DNA from: Onchocerca lupi
Taxonomy: Eukaryota; Nematoda; Chromadorea; Rhabditida; Onchocercidae
Direction: 5' to 3'
Assembly (NCBI GenBank): GCA_028564675.1
Contig: JAOVVO010000003.1
Span: 467,806 to 531,805 of the forward strand
Length of the DNA: 64,000 nucleotides
Shown here: positions 9,407 to 19,157 of the stretch, in pieces
How positions within the stretch are numbered: the first letter of the stretch is position 1
How the letters are laid out: the number at the start of each line of letters is the position of its first letter
Made by a program: the position numbers and the translations under genes
Notes under the pieces: generated by a model
What the model was told of the DNA's origin: nothing
The model's database searches: none
Seen by the model: only the letters and a program-made list of their open reading frames with translations

Positions 9407-10969
9407 CGGGTATAATTTACTGAAATATAATATAGATTTAAAAAAGTTTAAATCATACTGTTATAAGTCAGATTGACACCCTAAATTTAGGGTTAAATTA
9501 TTTAATTCTTAAATATTTTGACTTACAATAAACTAACATTCCTTAATTTACGCTCGTGTTTTTTATCATGCCAACAATATGTAATTGCCCATTGTCAGCA
9601 CTAGTTTTATCAATGTACACTTTTTATACATCTACATATGTACCTTATGTTGTGAATTTATATCGTAATCACTTTAACTCATGTTATTACCTGCTATAAC
9701 GTACATCAGAATCATCGTGATGCATTAGGTATATTTATTAAAAAATTATTTAAAATAATTTATATATGCACATAGTGTTGCTTTAGCATAACCTTATGTC
9801 TTTTTGAGAGCATATGGGCATTATTTAAACAACACTACGCACTTTACGCTTTGCTTAATAAAGAAGTCCATAAAGCAAATAGCTTACTTATTACCTATAT
9901 AGTAGTTTTATACTATCTAATAACACAACTAATTCAACTATATCTATAGCCCTCTTTTTGAGATCTTATCATCTTTTGATCGTGGCAAAACTTCTAAACT
10001 CTAATATTTGTGTAATAGCTGCTTATTCATACACAGCATAAACAAATCTTCCAGCCATAGGAGCAAGTTTGTTAAGCATAATTATTTTAACTGCTTTACT
10101 AAGGATCTTTATAACTTGTTGTTCTTAATTTCGTAACTACATAAAAATTTTCCTATAGGCAATGATTACCGTATTTCTAAGTTTCTCGAGCGTCACTATA
10201 TTTCATCTTTCAAGTATTATTGCAACTTATGTTCTAATAATGTAGCATATTGCCACATTCGTAAATTTAGTACATAGTGGTGCTGAATATACTAGCATTA
10301 TTCACTGGAAGTTAAAAAACAGAACTAGAGCAACAGAGTAAGCTAATTTATAGCGAAGGTGATGAAAGATATAAAAGATGTGTAGATGATCGAGAGTAGG
10401 TGATACTATGCTAAGACTGCAGACAAGCAGTGATTTAATATATTAAATAAAGTAAAATATAATATAAGGAAATTTTTGTCAGGTTTTATATTTGTAATGG
10501 TAAGCTGGGAAAGTAAAATGTAACTCCTGTATATGAATATCCATGTTACAATGGTTGCTACAACTGCATGTTGTCCTATGATTCTAGAAATACAGTAGTT
10601 AATGCTTTATGTTTAGAAAGGTAGGTTACTTATAGTAAAAATTGGAGGTTATATAAAACTCTTTGATTTATATAAGCCTGTATTAATAATATATATGATC
10701 GAGGTTACGATGTTTTTGATTGTTATTATAGCTACAAAAAAGCTGTTTAACTTCAATAGGCTTGTGTAAAAAAGAGGGTTAACTTTGTACACGCTATGAT
10801 ATCTTTATGTCTTACGGATCATATTTAATTTCTGTGCTATTATCTAAAGAATACGGCATTAGTGCTCTTTTTTTTCTCTATAATAATTTTTGTATAAATA
10901 ACATTAAGATAAACCATTCAACTAACCTTATCTATTTACTATACTGCTACAGGATTTATAACTTTTTGA
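9407..10969. other. 1.6 kb decayed region before argS
   Basis: No intact gene is present. The plus strand at about 10050-10300 gives hydrophobic scraps such as AIGASLLSIIILTALLRIFI. At about 10495-10640 there is a cysteine-rich stretch reading TPVYEYPCYNGCYNCMLSYD and continuing to a stop. These may be parts of one dead membrane or secreted protein. I do not recognise the family. Confidence 0.4.
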
Positions 10970-12679
10970 TTGATGAATATTTTTAAACGAATTTCCTCGC
11001 TAATTCTTAACAAGTTAGATGAGTTAAAGCAAAGGAGCATCATAAATACTAGTGTAGAAAATTTTATCTTAGAACCTCCAAGTAATAAAGCACATGGGGA
11101 TGTTTATACAAATATTGCTATGGTGCTTGCAAGACATGAAAGAAAGAATTCCGTTGAGATTGCAGAGATGTTAGCAGAAGAATTTAAACTTTTTAATGAA
11201 ATCGCAAAAATAGAAGTAGCTGGTCCTGGCTTCATTAACATGCACTTTAAAATAGAAGTATGGCACAGGATTCTTAAGCAAATAAATGAACTCAAAACAG
11301 AGTTTGGTACTCTAAACATTGGAAATAACCAGGCTGTTAATGTTGAATTTGTATCTGCAAATCCAACTGGTCCATTGCATATTGGTCATGCAAGAGGAGC
11401 AATATTCGGTGACGTTTTAGCAAATTTGTTGAAAAAAGTTGGTTATCAAGCCACTAAGGAGTATTACATTAATGATGCTGGAACACAAATAGATATGTTA
11501 ATTCGGTCAGTATATTTGCGATATAAGGAAGCTATTGGAGAAAAGATTAGTGTTGAAAAAGGTTTATATCCAGGCGAATATTTAAAAACAATAGGAAAAG
11601 AGCTAGCCAAAAAATACGGTAAAAGTCTTTTAGAAAAGCAAGATTATCAAATAATTAGAGATTATACTTTGAGTTCTATCTTAGAACTCATAAAAAAAGA
11701 TATGCACTTACTTGGAGTAAATCATGATATTTTTACTTCAGAATATGAGTTGCAAAAAAGTGGCAAAATTGAAGAGAGCATAAAGATATTGTCTAACAAA
11801 GGTTTGATATATGAAGGATATTTGGGAAAACCAAAAGGTAAAGAAAGTAAAAATTGGACCTCCAGAAAGGAGATGTTGTTTTGTTCAACAAAATTTGGTG
11901 ATGATGTTGATCGTGCGCTTAAAAAGGAAGACGGTAGCTGGACTTATTTTGCATCAGATATTGCCTATCATTTTGATAAGATATCACGCGGCTTTAACAA
12001 TATAATAGTAGAACTTGGTAGTGATCATAGTGGTTATATCAAAAGGCTTAAAGCAGTTGTTTCTGCGCTCAGTGATAATAAAGCGAAGATAGAAGTAAAA
12101 CTGCATAATATTGTGAATTTCTTCGAAAACGGAAAACCTGTTAAGATGTCTAAAAGATCAGGAAATTTTCTGACAGTAAAAGATGTAGTTGAGGAAGTTG
12201 GTAGAGACATTACCCGTTTTATGATGTTAACACAAAGAAATGACGTAGTTCTCGATTTTGATTTTGCTAAAGTGAAGGAACAGTCAAAAGGCAATCCTAT
12301 TTTTTACGTGCAATATGCATATGCTCGTGCTCATTCGTTAATGCGTAACGCTCCAAAAGAACTTCCAAATGCAGATACTTCACTTTTAAAGACCGATGGA
12401 GAACTATTACTTATAAAAATCTTAGCAAAGTGGCCAAATGTGGTAGAAATAGCGGCAAGACTTTATGAGCCACACAGAATTACTTTTTACTTACTTGAAG
12501 TTGCAGAAGCATTCCATACTTTATGGGGATATGGTAAAAACGACTTGAGCATGCGTTTTATACTAAAAGATAATTTAGATCTTACTGCTGCGAGGATATT
12601 CCTTGTCCGAGCTTTAGCACACATCATTACTTCTGGGCTTTCTGTTTTTAACATAGAGCCATTGGAAGAGATGAAATAA
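10970..12679 (+). CDS. argS: Arginyl-tRNA synthetase
   Basis: ArgS charges tRNA-Arg. The 569-residue class I enzyme has the HIGH motif as GPLHIGHARGA near residue 135 and the KMSKS motif as VKMSKRSGN near 393. The Arg-specific N-terminal domain and the C-terminal DALR anticodon-binding helices (AHSLMRN, then LIKILAKWPNVVEIAARLYEPHRITFYL) are present. The ORF begins with ATG ATG; the second ATG at 10973 is an alternative start. Length is normal for alphaproteobacteria. Confidence 0.97.
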   Translation: MMNIFKRISSLILNKLDELKQRSIINTSVENFILEPPSNKAHGDVYTNIAMVLARHERKNSVEIAEMLAEEFKLFNEIAKIEVAGPGFINMHFKIEVWHRILKQINELKTEFGTLNIGNNQAVNVEFVSANPTGPLHIGHARGAIFGDVLANLLKKVGYQATKEYYINDAGTQIDMLIRSVYLRYKEAIGEKISVEKGLYPGEYLKTIGKELAKKYGKSLLEKQDYQIIRDYTLSSILELIKKDMHLLGVNHDIFTSEYELQKSGKIEESIKILSNKGLIYEGYLGKPKGKESKNWTSRKEMLFCSTKFGDDVDRALKKEDGSWTYFASDIAYHFDKISRGFNNIIVELGSDHSGYIKRLKAVVSALSDNKAKIEVKLHNIVNFFENGKPVKMSKRSGNFLTVKDVVEEVGRDITRFMMLTQRNDVVLDFDFAKVKEQSKGNPIFYVQYAYARAHSLMRNAPKELPNADTSLLKTDGELLLIKILAKWPNVVEIAARLYEPHRITFYLLEVAEAFHTLWGYGKNDLSMRFILKDNLDLTAARIFLVRALAHIITSGLSVFNIEPLEEMK

Positions 12680-12722
12680 GTAAAAGATATGGAAATAAGA
12701 GACACTACAAGCTTTCTGTACA

Positions 12723-14018
12723 TCAAGTTACAGTAGCATAACCCTTTTCTTTCCTGCTGTTGATAATTATTTCCCCTATTGTTACTACTGCTAAAATAAA
12801 GCAGTAATATACCTGTGTTGATAAAGAAATAGGGGATACAGAGGCTATGCTACCCGCTAGTAATAGTTGGGATCCGTAAGGTAAAATACCTTTTGTAGAA
12901 CAAGCAAAAACATCTAATAAGTATGCACTACGGTATGGTGCAATATTATGCTTTTTTGCAAGTCTTTTTGCAATACTACCACTTAATAGAATAGCAATAG
13001 TATTATTAGCAACTAAAATAGTGAACATAGATGCTATTCCTGCTATTAAAAATTCAGCTTTAGTTTTTGTAATACTGCTTTCATCGATGAGTTTATGTAA
13101 TGTTTTTTGACCTTGTTTGTACATTATATTGCTCAATCCACCAATAAATAGGGCAAACATTACTATCTCGTTTACTTTTTTGAATCCCCTATATATGTCA
13201 TTAGAGAATTGAATAATAGAATAGTCAGAAAAAGCTATTCCTAGTATACCGGCAATAATTATGTTTACAGTTATTGTTACTAGTGTAGTAACTTCAAATA
13301 TGGCCATGACTATTAAAGAAATATAGGGAATAACCTTTATTATTGATAAATAATCTAAATTCGATATAGTAACAATTCTTGTATTACCTGCAGTCATTAC
13401 TAAGTAGATAAGTGTTATAATGCTTGCAATAAACGCTACTTTAGAGTTTACTTGAAGTTTATCTTTTATCGTAGCGTCTTGTGAAGAAACAGATGCAATA
13501 GTGGTGTCAGATATCATTGAGAGGTTGTCGCCAAATACGGCACCTCCAACTACAGTTGCAGCACCTATCTCGAGATCAAAAGCTCCACTTTTTGCTAAGT
13601 TAACAGCAATTGGCACCATCAGTGCAACAACTCCCATGGATGTGCCGATTGCAGTTGAAATAAAAGCAGAAGCCAAGAATACTCCAGGTAACAATAACCT
13701 TGCTGGAAGAAAATTGAGAATCAGATTGGCAACAGTGTCTGCGCTACCAATTGATTGACTAACAGAAGAAAATGCTCCTGAAAACAAGAAAATTAAGCAC
13801 ATAGTAAGGGTATTTTTGTCACCCATGCCTTCGATGACGGTATCGATATTATGTTGAATTTTATCTGTTTTACGTGAGATAGCAAAAAATAGTGCTGGTA
13901 ATAAGCAAACTACCGGAGAAATCTGACGAAGTGGATTATCAGTTCCGATGAAGAAAAAATAAGTGCCACTTCCAAGATGGAAGATTAAAAAAATAAATAA
14001 AGGAATAAAAGCAATCAT
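12723..14018 (-). CDS. NhaC-family Na+/H+ antiporter
   Basis: The 431-residue product is very hydrophobic, with about 11-12 predicted membrane helices. It carries GGAVFGDNLSMISDTTIAS at about residues 157-175, the hallmark of the NhaC family, and a second conserved segment near ILVANNTIAILLSG. NhaC proteins exchange Na+ for H+ across the inner membrane and help with pH and sodium homeostasis. It converges on argS, with 43 bases between the stops. Ion specificity is inferred from the family. Confidence 0.85.
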   Translation of the reverse strand: MIAFIPLFIFLIFHLGSGTYFFFIGTDNPLRQISPVVCLLPALFFAISRKTDKIQHNIDTVIEGMGDKNTLTMCLIFLFSGAFSSVSQSIGSADTVANLILNFLPARLLLPGVFLASAFISTAIGTSMGVVALMVPIAVNLAKSGAFDLEIGAATVVGGAVFGDNLSMISDTTIASVSSQDATIKDKLQVNSKVAFIASIITLIYLVMTAGNTRIVTISNLDYLSIIKVIPYISLIVMAIFEVTTLVTITVNIIIAGILGIAFSDYSIIQFSNDIYRGFKKVNEIVMFALFIGGLSNIMYKQGQKTLHKLIDESSITKTKAEFLIAGIASMFTILVANNTIAILLSGSIAKRLAKKHNIAPYRSAYLLDVFACSTKGILPYGSQLLLAGSIASVSPISLSTQVYYCFILAVVTIGEIIINSRKEKGYATVT

Positions 14019-14414
14019 TCTATTACAATTGAAAGTTTAAACTATAACTAATTAAATAATTTAAAGCAAGTCTGGTTTCACTACTTCTATAGAAAGTTGA
14101 TAGTGGAGTTTTGAAATTTATATTTAATTTACTTAAGCAAATAGCATAGAAGGCTATGCAGTCTATTGTTTTTGGCAATAGAGTCTTTTTAGCATCATGC
14201 GCTAGAATGTTAGAGCTGTAAGTGTCGTTCAAATAGAGGACACAGAGATCTAGGGAAAGTTTACTTGAGAATAAGCAAGCTAGCCTTATACTAATTCTAG
14301 TAAAATTACATAAAAATCTGGCTTCAATGCTCGCTCATTGGATAATATTAGGGACGAATATTAGGATGAAACCGGTGATTGACATTTTATTAAATATTTA
14401 TTATAAACAATGGA
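14019..14414. other. Intergenic region without a convincing gene
   Basis: A 69-codon open frame on the minus strand at 14023-14232 lacks a recognisable domain, has no clear ribosome site and no similarity I can name, so I do not call it a gene. The region should hold the promoters for the divergent antiporter and pseudouridine synthase genes. Confidence 0.4.
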
Positions 14415-15347
14415 ATGTTTCAAAGTATTACAAATATATCAATAGAAGATAATAATATTAGGCTGGATAGGTATATAAGAAGAATTTTTCCAGGTCTGAG
14501 ACAATCTACAATTGAGAAATCTTTAAGGAGAAGGTTGATCGAGGTTGACGCTTGTAAAGCAAAATCGAGTGATAGAGTGTACTCTGGACAAACTATAACA
14601 ATAAAATACTTAAATTATATTAAAAATACCAATTCTGACTGCAAATATAATCAAGAGTTAGTGAATATATTGAAAGACAATATTTTATATGAAGATGAAT
14701 ATATACTAGCTATAAATAAACCTACAGGAGTAATTGTTCAAGGTGGTATAAAGGTAAAAGTTAGCATTAGTGATTTACTTGACCGAATCAGAGAAGGAAA
14801 AATATTCAAGATTGTCCATAGGTTAGATAGAGATACAAGCGGAGTGATAATATTTGCACACAATGCTAATGTTGCCAGGTACCTTATGGAAGAGTTTAAA
14901 GAGCAAAGAGTAAAAAAAACTTATTTAGCATTAACTTCCGGCATACCAAGTAAAGATAAAGGAGTAATAGATTATCCATTGATAAAAAAGTATATTTCAG
15001 GTCAAGAAAAAGTGGTTGTTGACAAATATTCACCTCAAAGTGCCACTACACGTTTTTCGATCATAGCGAGGTTAGAACAAAATGTTGCTTACGTAAAACT
15101 GCAACCAATTACTGGCAGGACTCATCAATTAAGGGTACATCTAGCCTATATAAACTGTCCTATTCTTGGTGATGGTAAATACGGCGGTAAAAAAGCTTTT
15201 GTTGATGGAATAGCAAATAAAATTCATCTCCATTCGTATTCTTTATCTTTTAAATTGCCAAGTGGCAAAAAAATCACTATTATTGCTCCTCCTCCTGAGA
15301 ACTTTAAAAATTCCATTGAGGTATTGTATCCTCCTCTTAAGTGGTGA
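14415..15347 (+). CDS. rluC: RluC/RluD-family 23S rRNA pseudouridine synthase
   Basis: The enzyme isomerises uridines in 23S rRNA. An S4-like RNA-binding domain (RLDRYIRRIFPGLRQSTIEKSLRR) occupies residues 15-75. The catalytic domain has HRLDRDTSGVIIFA at about 136-149, containing the essential aspartate, then the substrate-site block GRTHQLRVHLAYINCPILGD. At 310 residues the length is normal. The arrangement S4 plus LNKPTGV-like start (INKPTGVIVQGG) suits RluC more than RluD, but the symbol is tentative. Confidence 0.88.
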   Translation: MFQSITNISIEDNNIRLDRYIRRIFPGLRQSTIEKSLRRRLIEVDACKAKSSDRVYSGQTITIKYLNYIKNTNSDCKYNQELVNILKDNILYEDEYILAINKPTGVIVQGGIKVKVSISDLLDRIREGKIFKIVHRLDRDTSGVIIFAHNANVARYLMEEFKEQRVKKTYLALTSGIPSKDKGVIDYPLIKKYISGQEKVVVDKYSPQSATTRFSIIARLEQNVAYVKLQPITGRTHQLRVHLAYINCPILGDGKYGGKKAFVDGIANKIHLHSYSLSFKLPSGKKITIIAPPPENFKNSIEVLYPPLKW

Positions 15348-15656
15348 TTGCGAGATAGTTGCTTTTTAAAAAGCAAAAAAACATACACATATAAGCTCCC
15401 CACTATTTTATAATCTAAACTAGAAATGTACTGATCTTTTAAAAGATTCACTAAACGTTTAAGTTAATTATATTAAAGTAATAAATATAATGAACACTCA
15501 ATAAATAAGAATCGAGAAAAATACAGGAGACATGCAACAGAAGTAATGAAGAGCACTACAGGAGAAGATAAGTTTCAGGCTATAAAATAGCTTTAGCATA
15601 GTAATAGTAAAATTCTCTAAAACGTGTCAAGCAATTTTTTTGCGTTTTACTAATAG
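15348..15656. other. Intergenic region between convergent rluC-like gene and pdhA
   Basis: No gene, tRNA or strong repeat is visible. The A/T-rich sequence has stops in all frames and presumably includes both transcript ends. Confidence 0.4.
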
Positions 15657-16640
15657 CTAGTATTCAATAGATTTGTAAACGTCAGTACATAACTCATCAA
15701 TGCTTGGTTCTTTGCTATTTTTGGCAAAATTTTCTGATTTTTTTACTAAATCACATATTTCCTTATCGATTGTCTTGCATTCTTCCTCTGAAGCAACCTT
15801 ATTATCTATCATGTATTTTTTTAGAGTGCTTATGGGGTCACGATTTTGCTTCATATCTTCAACTTTTTCTTTCGAACGATAAGTAGCAGGATCCGACATT
15901 GAATGGCCACGATATCGATACGTCTTCATTTCAAGCAGAATAGGCCCTTTCCCGCAGCGAACGTGCTTAGCTGCTTCAGTTGTTGCCTCATAAACAGAAA
16001 AGCAATCCATTCCATCAATCTGCTTTCCAGGAATACCAAAACCCTCTCCTCTTTTATATAGTTCAGTTACTAGAGTTGATCTTTGAACGGAGGTTCCCAT
16101 TGCGTATCCGTTGTTCTCTATAATATAAATCACTGGCAATTGCCACAGAGATGCCATATTAAACGATTCATATACTTGTCCCTGATTTGCAGCACCGTCA
16201 CCAAAATATGTAAATACCACGTTGTCTTTTTTCTTATATTTATTAGCAAAGGCTATTCCTGTACCAATTGGAACTTGTGCACCAACTATTCCATGTCCAC
16301 CAAAGAATTTTCTTTCAATATCAAATATATGCATTGAACCACCTTTACCTTTTGAGCATCCCGTTTCTTTACCAATTAGTTCTGCCATTATAGTATTCGG
16401 ATCAGAGTTACACGCAAGCATTAACCCGTGGTCTCTATAACTTGTGATAAAAGCATCGCCAGGATTTGATGCAGCGTGAGTTCCAACTACAACTGCCTCC
16501 TGCCCTATCGATAGGTGACAAAATCCGCCTATTAATCCCATTCCATATAATTGTCCTGCTTTTTCCTCAAATCTGCGCACTAGTAACATTTTTCTGTAAA
16601 ATTCAATTATCTGTTCTTTAGTGAGATTTTTTGCTTTCAT
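15657..16640 (-). CDS. pdhA: Pyruvate dehydrogenase E1 component subunit alpha
   Basis: PdhA with PdhB forms the thiamine-diphosphate-dependent E1 that decarboxylates pyruvate and passes acetyl groups to E2. The 327-residue product has KGKGGSMHIF near 95-104 and the thiamine-diphosphate motif GDGAANQGQVYESFNMA starting near 167 and closing with ENNGYAMGT. The phosphorylation-loop region YRGHSMSDPATYRSKEE is also present. Length is typical of the short alphaproteobacterial form. pdhB is not adjacent, as is usual in Rickettsiales. It is divergent from hemJ, with 55 bases between the starts. Confidence 0.96.
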   Translation of the reverse strand: MKAKNLTKEQIIEFYRKMLLVRRFEEKAGQLYGMGLIGGFCHLSIGQEAVVVGTHAASNPGDAFITSYRDHGLMLACNSDPNTIMAELIGKETGCSKGKGGSMHIFDIERKFFGGHGIVGAQVPIGTGIAFANKYKKKDNVVFTYFGDGAANQGQVYESFNMASLWQLPVIYIIENNGYAMGTSVQRSTLVTELYKRGEGFGIPGKQIDGMDCFSVYEATTEAAKHVRCGKGPILLEMKTYRYRGHSMSDPATYRSKEKVEDMKQNRDPISTLKKYMIDNKVASEEECKTIDKEICDLVKKSENFAKNSKEPSIDELCTDVYKSIEY

Positions 16641-16695
16641 ATCGATTTCTTTTTTATTAAACTCAGATAATATCAGAAATTTTTAGCATTTTATA

Positions 16696-17127
16696 ATGGA
16701 TTATTACCGTTGGCTTGAAGCTTTTCATGTTATTTCTGTCATTATGTGGATGGCAGGTATGCTCTACTTGCCTAGGCTTTATGTTTACCACGCAGCTGTA
16801 AAGCTAGGATCAGAAAACGATAGCTTACTTCAAACAATGGAAAAAAAGCTACTTAAATATATTGTAAACCCTGCAATGCTTTTTTCGCTTGGTTTTGGTG
16901 TTGCACTAATGATGATAAGAGAAGCATACTACGAAGGATGGTTTCATGTAAAAGTATTAGCATTATTCTTTATGTTTGCTATTCATGTGCTACTTATAAA
17001 ACATAGGAAAAATTTTGCAATGGGTTTAAATAAGAAAGCTCATGTTTATTTTCGTGTCCTAAATGAGGTAATCACAGTACTAATAATAGTTATAATTATT
17101 GCAGTGATTGTGAAACCGTTTCACTAA
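16696..17127 (+). CDS. hemJ: Protoporphyrinogen oxidase HemJ
   Basis: HemJ is the membrane-bound enzyme that oxidises protoporphyrinogen IX in haem synthesis in many alphaproteobacteria. The 143-residue product has four hydrophobic helices. It opens with YYRWLEAFHVISVIMWMAGM, containing the conserved histidine at residue 10, and has LPRLYVYHA next, both typical of the family. Length matches. Haem supply by Wolbachia to its host has been proposed in filarial systems, but nothing in this sequence tests that. Confidence 0.88.
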   Translation: MDYYRWLEAFHVISVIMWMAGMLYLPRLYVYHAAVKLGSENDSLLQTMEKKLLKYIVNPAMLFSLGFGVALMMIREAYYEGWFHVKVLALFFMFAIHVLLIKHRKNFAMGLNKKAHVYFRVLNEVITVLIIVIIIAVIVKPFH

Positions 17128-17161
17128 CCTTTATTCAAGAAACAGTTGTTTAAGAATCTTA

Positions 17162-17190
17162 TTGACATTTTTTAATATCTGTGATAAAAT
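17162..17190 (+). promoter_or_regulatory. Sigma-70-type promoter for the 169-residue unknown gene
   Basis: A perfect -35 TTGACA at 17162-17167 is followed by a 17-base spacer and TAAAAT at 17185-17190 as the -10. Transcription would start near 17197, leaving a leader of about 25 bases before the ATG at 17223. It is the best consensus promoter I noticed in the window. Confidence 0.65.
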
Positions 17191-17222
17191 ATATAGTGTT
17201 CAAGGGTTTAAAGTAAAAACTT

Positions 17223-17732
17223 ATGAGTAGTGAAGTTCAAGGTCCAAATATTGCAGAGTGGCAAGCTCAACAACAACACCAAGAACACCAAGGAAGAAAG
17301 AGCGGTTTTGGTCTTGGTCATAGTGACTCTGTTGCTACGATTGTAGATGGAATGAAATGGCTGTTCAGCTTTCATGAAGGAGCAATTACTTCTTACAATA
17401 ACGTGTTTGAAGGTTTGATAAGTGGTAGTAGTTTGGTAACGTTATTTGGAAAATCAGGTAACATGTTTGATATAAAATTTCTTGAAGGTCTTGCAGAACA
17501 TTTTTCAGGTGGAGGAGGAGACGGTGAAGGCGTAACATTGGAAGAAATGGATATGGGTTACAGTAATAAAGGTTCTCATCTAGATGATTACTCTAACTTT
17601 GGCAGTGAAATAGCTCATAGTGCTGACGGTTTACATGGTATATATAATTCAGGTGATTATTATGATTGTTCTTTTTCACCTACTCCTTTACCTTCTGTTG
17701 GGGATGACCATGGACATGAGCTTAGTGCCTAA
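17223..17732 (+). CDS. Unknown protein, glycine/serine/histidine-rich, 169 residues
   Basis: I do not recognise this protein. It is acidic and low in lysine, with a Gln/His-rich N terminus (about residues 12-25), a moderately hydrophobic centre (about 37-85), a glycine run FSGGGGDGEG near 94-103, and a C-terminal half rich in Ser, Asp, Gly and His. No signal peptide or full membrane helix is evident. The frame is open and normal ATG-started, behind a near-consensus promoter, so it is likely expressed. Such small acidic proteins of Wolbachia are often lineage-specific. The following small gene may be in the same transcript. Confidence 0.7.
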   Translation: MSSEVQGPNIAEWQAQQQHQEHQGRKSGFGLGHSDSVATIVDGMKWLFSFHEGAITSYNNVFEGLISGSSLVTLFGKSGNMFDIKFLEGLAEHFSGGGGDGEGVTLEEMDMGYSNKGSHLDDYSNFGSEIAHSADGLHGIYNSGDYYDCSFSPTPLPSVGDDHGHELSA

Positions 17733-17819
17733 GAACTGATTAAATAACAGTTAGGGAGTAATATTTTTCTTTAATTTATCATGATTGATACGAATTAGTT
17801 TTAGGATCAACAGGAAGTA

Positions 17820-18149
17820 TTGGAAAAAAACTGTAGATTTACTGCCAAAGAGAAGGAAAAAATATCAGGTAAAAGTACTCAGTATCTACTAAAATTTCGC
17901 TTTGCTAACGAATTAAGCAAAATTGTTAAGCACAAAATATTTAATATCTCTGATGAGAGGTTTTACAAAGATTTAAAAAAGAGTTTACTTGGCACAGGCA
18001 TTAAAGTAGAAGTTGATATTAAAGATCTAGCAAATGTTGCTTCTTTGCCTATTGATCTCTTAGTTAATGTAATAGCTAGTATTGCAGGCCTTGAGACAGT
18101 TATGCACATAATAGAAAGTGGCACTAAAGTCATTGGCATTAACAAATAA
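17820..18149 (+). CDS. Unknown small protein, 109 residues, TTG start
   Basis: I do not recognise the family. No ATG is available near the beginning; the frame opens after an in-frame TAG eight codons upstream, and TTG at 17820 preceded by AGGAAG is the most plausible start, although the spacing is short. The product is lysine-rich in the first half and ends in a hydrophobic helix-like stretch (VASLPIDLLVNVIASIAGLE). It could be real or the tail of a decayed gene, given the 87-base gap from the preceding unknown gene. Confidence 0.45.
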   Translation: MEKNCRFTAKEKEKISGKSTQYLLKFRFANELSKIVKHKIFNISDERFYKDLKKSLLGTGIKVEVDIKDLANVASLPIDLLVNVIASIAGLETVMHIIESGTKVIGINK

Positions 18150-18398
18150 AGAAAGTATTGTTTGCAGTGGGAAATTACTACTTAAGAAAGCTAAAAAAAT
18201 ATATAATAATTTACTATTGATTCTCAACACAATGCAATGACAACAAATGCATAGAAAAGGTGGTAGAGTTAACAATAGAAAATTTTGATAGCTATTCAAC
18301 ATCAATTTGCTACTTAATATAATAAATAGATATTGACCGTGAAAGCTTATTGCTAAAGGAATTAGCGCATGTAAAACCCTAATGTATAGCTAGAAATT

Positions 18399-19157
18399 TT
18401 AATGATCTAGAATATACTCTTTTGTTAAGGAAAACCGAGCGTTTTCAAATACTTCTTGGACGCTTCCAGATTCAACAATTTTGCCATTATGAAAGAAAAT
18501 TACACTATTAGATAATTTTTTAGCTTGTTTCATTGAATGAGTTACCATAATTATGGTAAATCTTAATTTTAACTCTTGTATAAGATTTTCGATTGCATTG
18601 GTTGCCATTGGATCAAGCGCGGAACATGGTTCATCCATCAATAAAATAGTCGGTTTTACTGCAATTGCGCGAGCAATGCACAGCCTTTGCTGTTGACCGC
18701 CAGATAAATCTAATGCACTATCCCGTAATCTATCTTTCAATTCTTCCCATAAACCAACTTTGGTTAAACTATTCTCCACTATTTCATCTAATTTTCCCTT
18801 ATTTTTTACCATGCCATGTAATTTAGGACCATAAGCAACGTTATCATATATTGATTTTGGAAAAGGGTTTGGTTTTTGAAATACCATACCGACTTTTGCT
18901 CTGAGCAGTACAACATCCATATCACGTGAATATATATTACCTAGTCCATCGATAGTCAGTCCACCAATAACTTTGCATCCCGGTACGTAATCATTCATGC
19001 GATTGAAACAACGTAAAAATGTCGATTTACCGCATCCAGATGGTCCAATGAAAGTAGTAACTTTTCTTTTAGGAATATCTAGGTTTATATCGAATAAGAC
19101 TTGTTTAGAGTTATACCAAAGATTTAAATTTTTAACGGAGGCACGTGTATCACTCAT
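18399..19157 (-). CDS. pstB: Phosphate ABC transporter ATP-binding protein PstB
   Basis: PstB powers high-affinity phosphate import through PstCA. Walker A is GPSGCGKST, the signature LSGGQQQRLCIARA and Walker B ILLMDEPCSALDP; the family-typical CFNRMND follows Walker A. I take the internal ATG at 19157 as start, giving 252 residues close to the usual 250-260. It overlaps the dapB stop by ATGA, and the longer frame from 19214 would overlap dapB by 61 bases. Partner genes pstA, pstC and pstS are not in the window. Confidence 0.94.
   Translation of the reverse strand: MSDTRASVKNLNLWYNSKQVLFDINLDIPKRKVTTFIGPSGCGKSTFLRCFNRMNDYVPGCKVIGGLTIDGLGNIYSRDMDVVLLRAKVGMVFQKPNPFPKSIYDNVAYGPKLHGMVKNKGKLDEIVENSLTKVGLWEELKDRLRDSALDLSGGQQQRLCIARAIAVKPTILLMDEPCSALDPMATNAIENLIQELKLRFTIIMVTHSMKQAKKLSNSVIFFHNGKIVESGSVQEVFENARFSLTKEYILDH

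Noticed and set aside
14023..14232. 69-codon frame after the antiporter gene
   Set aside because: No family, no ribosome site, composition like surrounding non-coding sequence.
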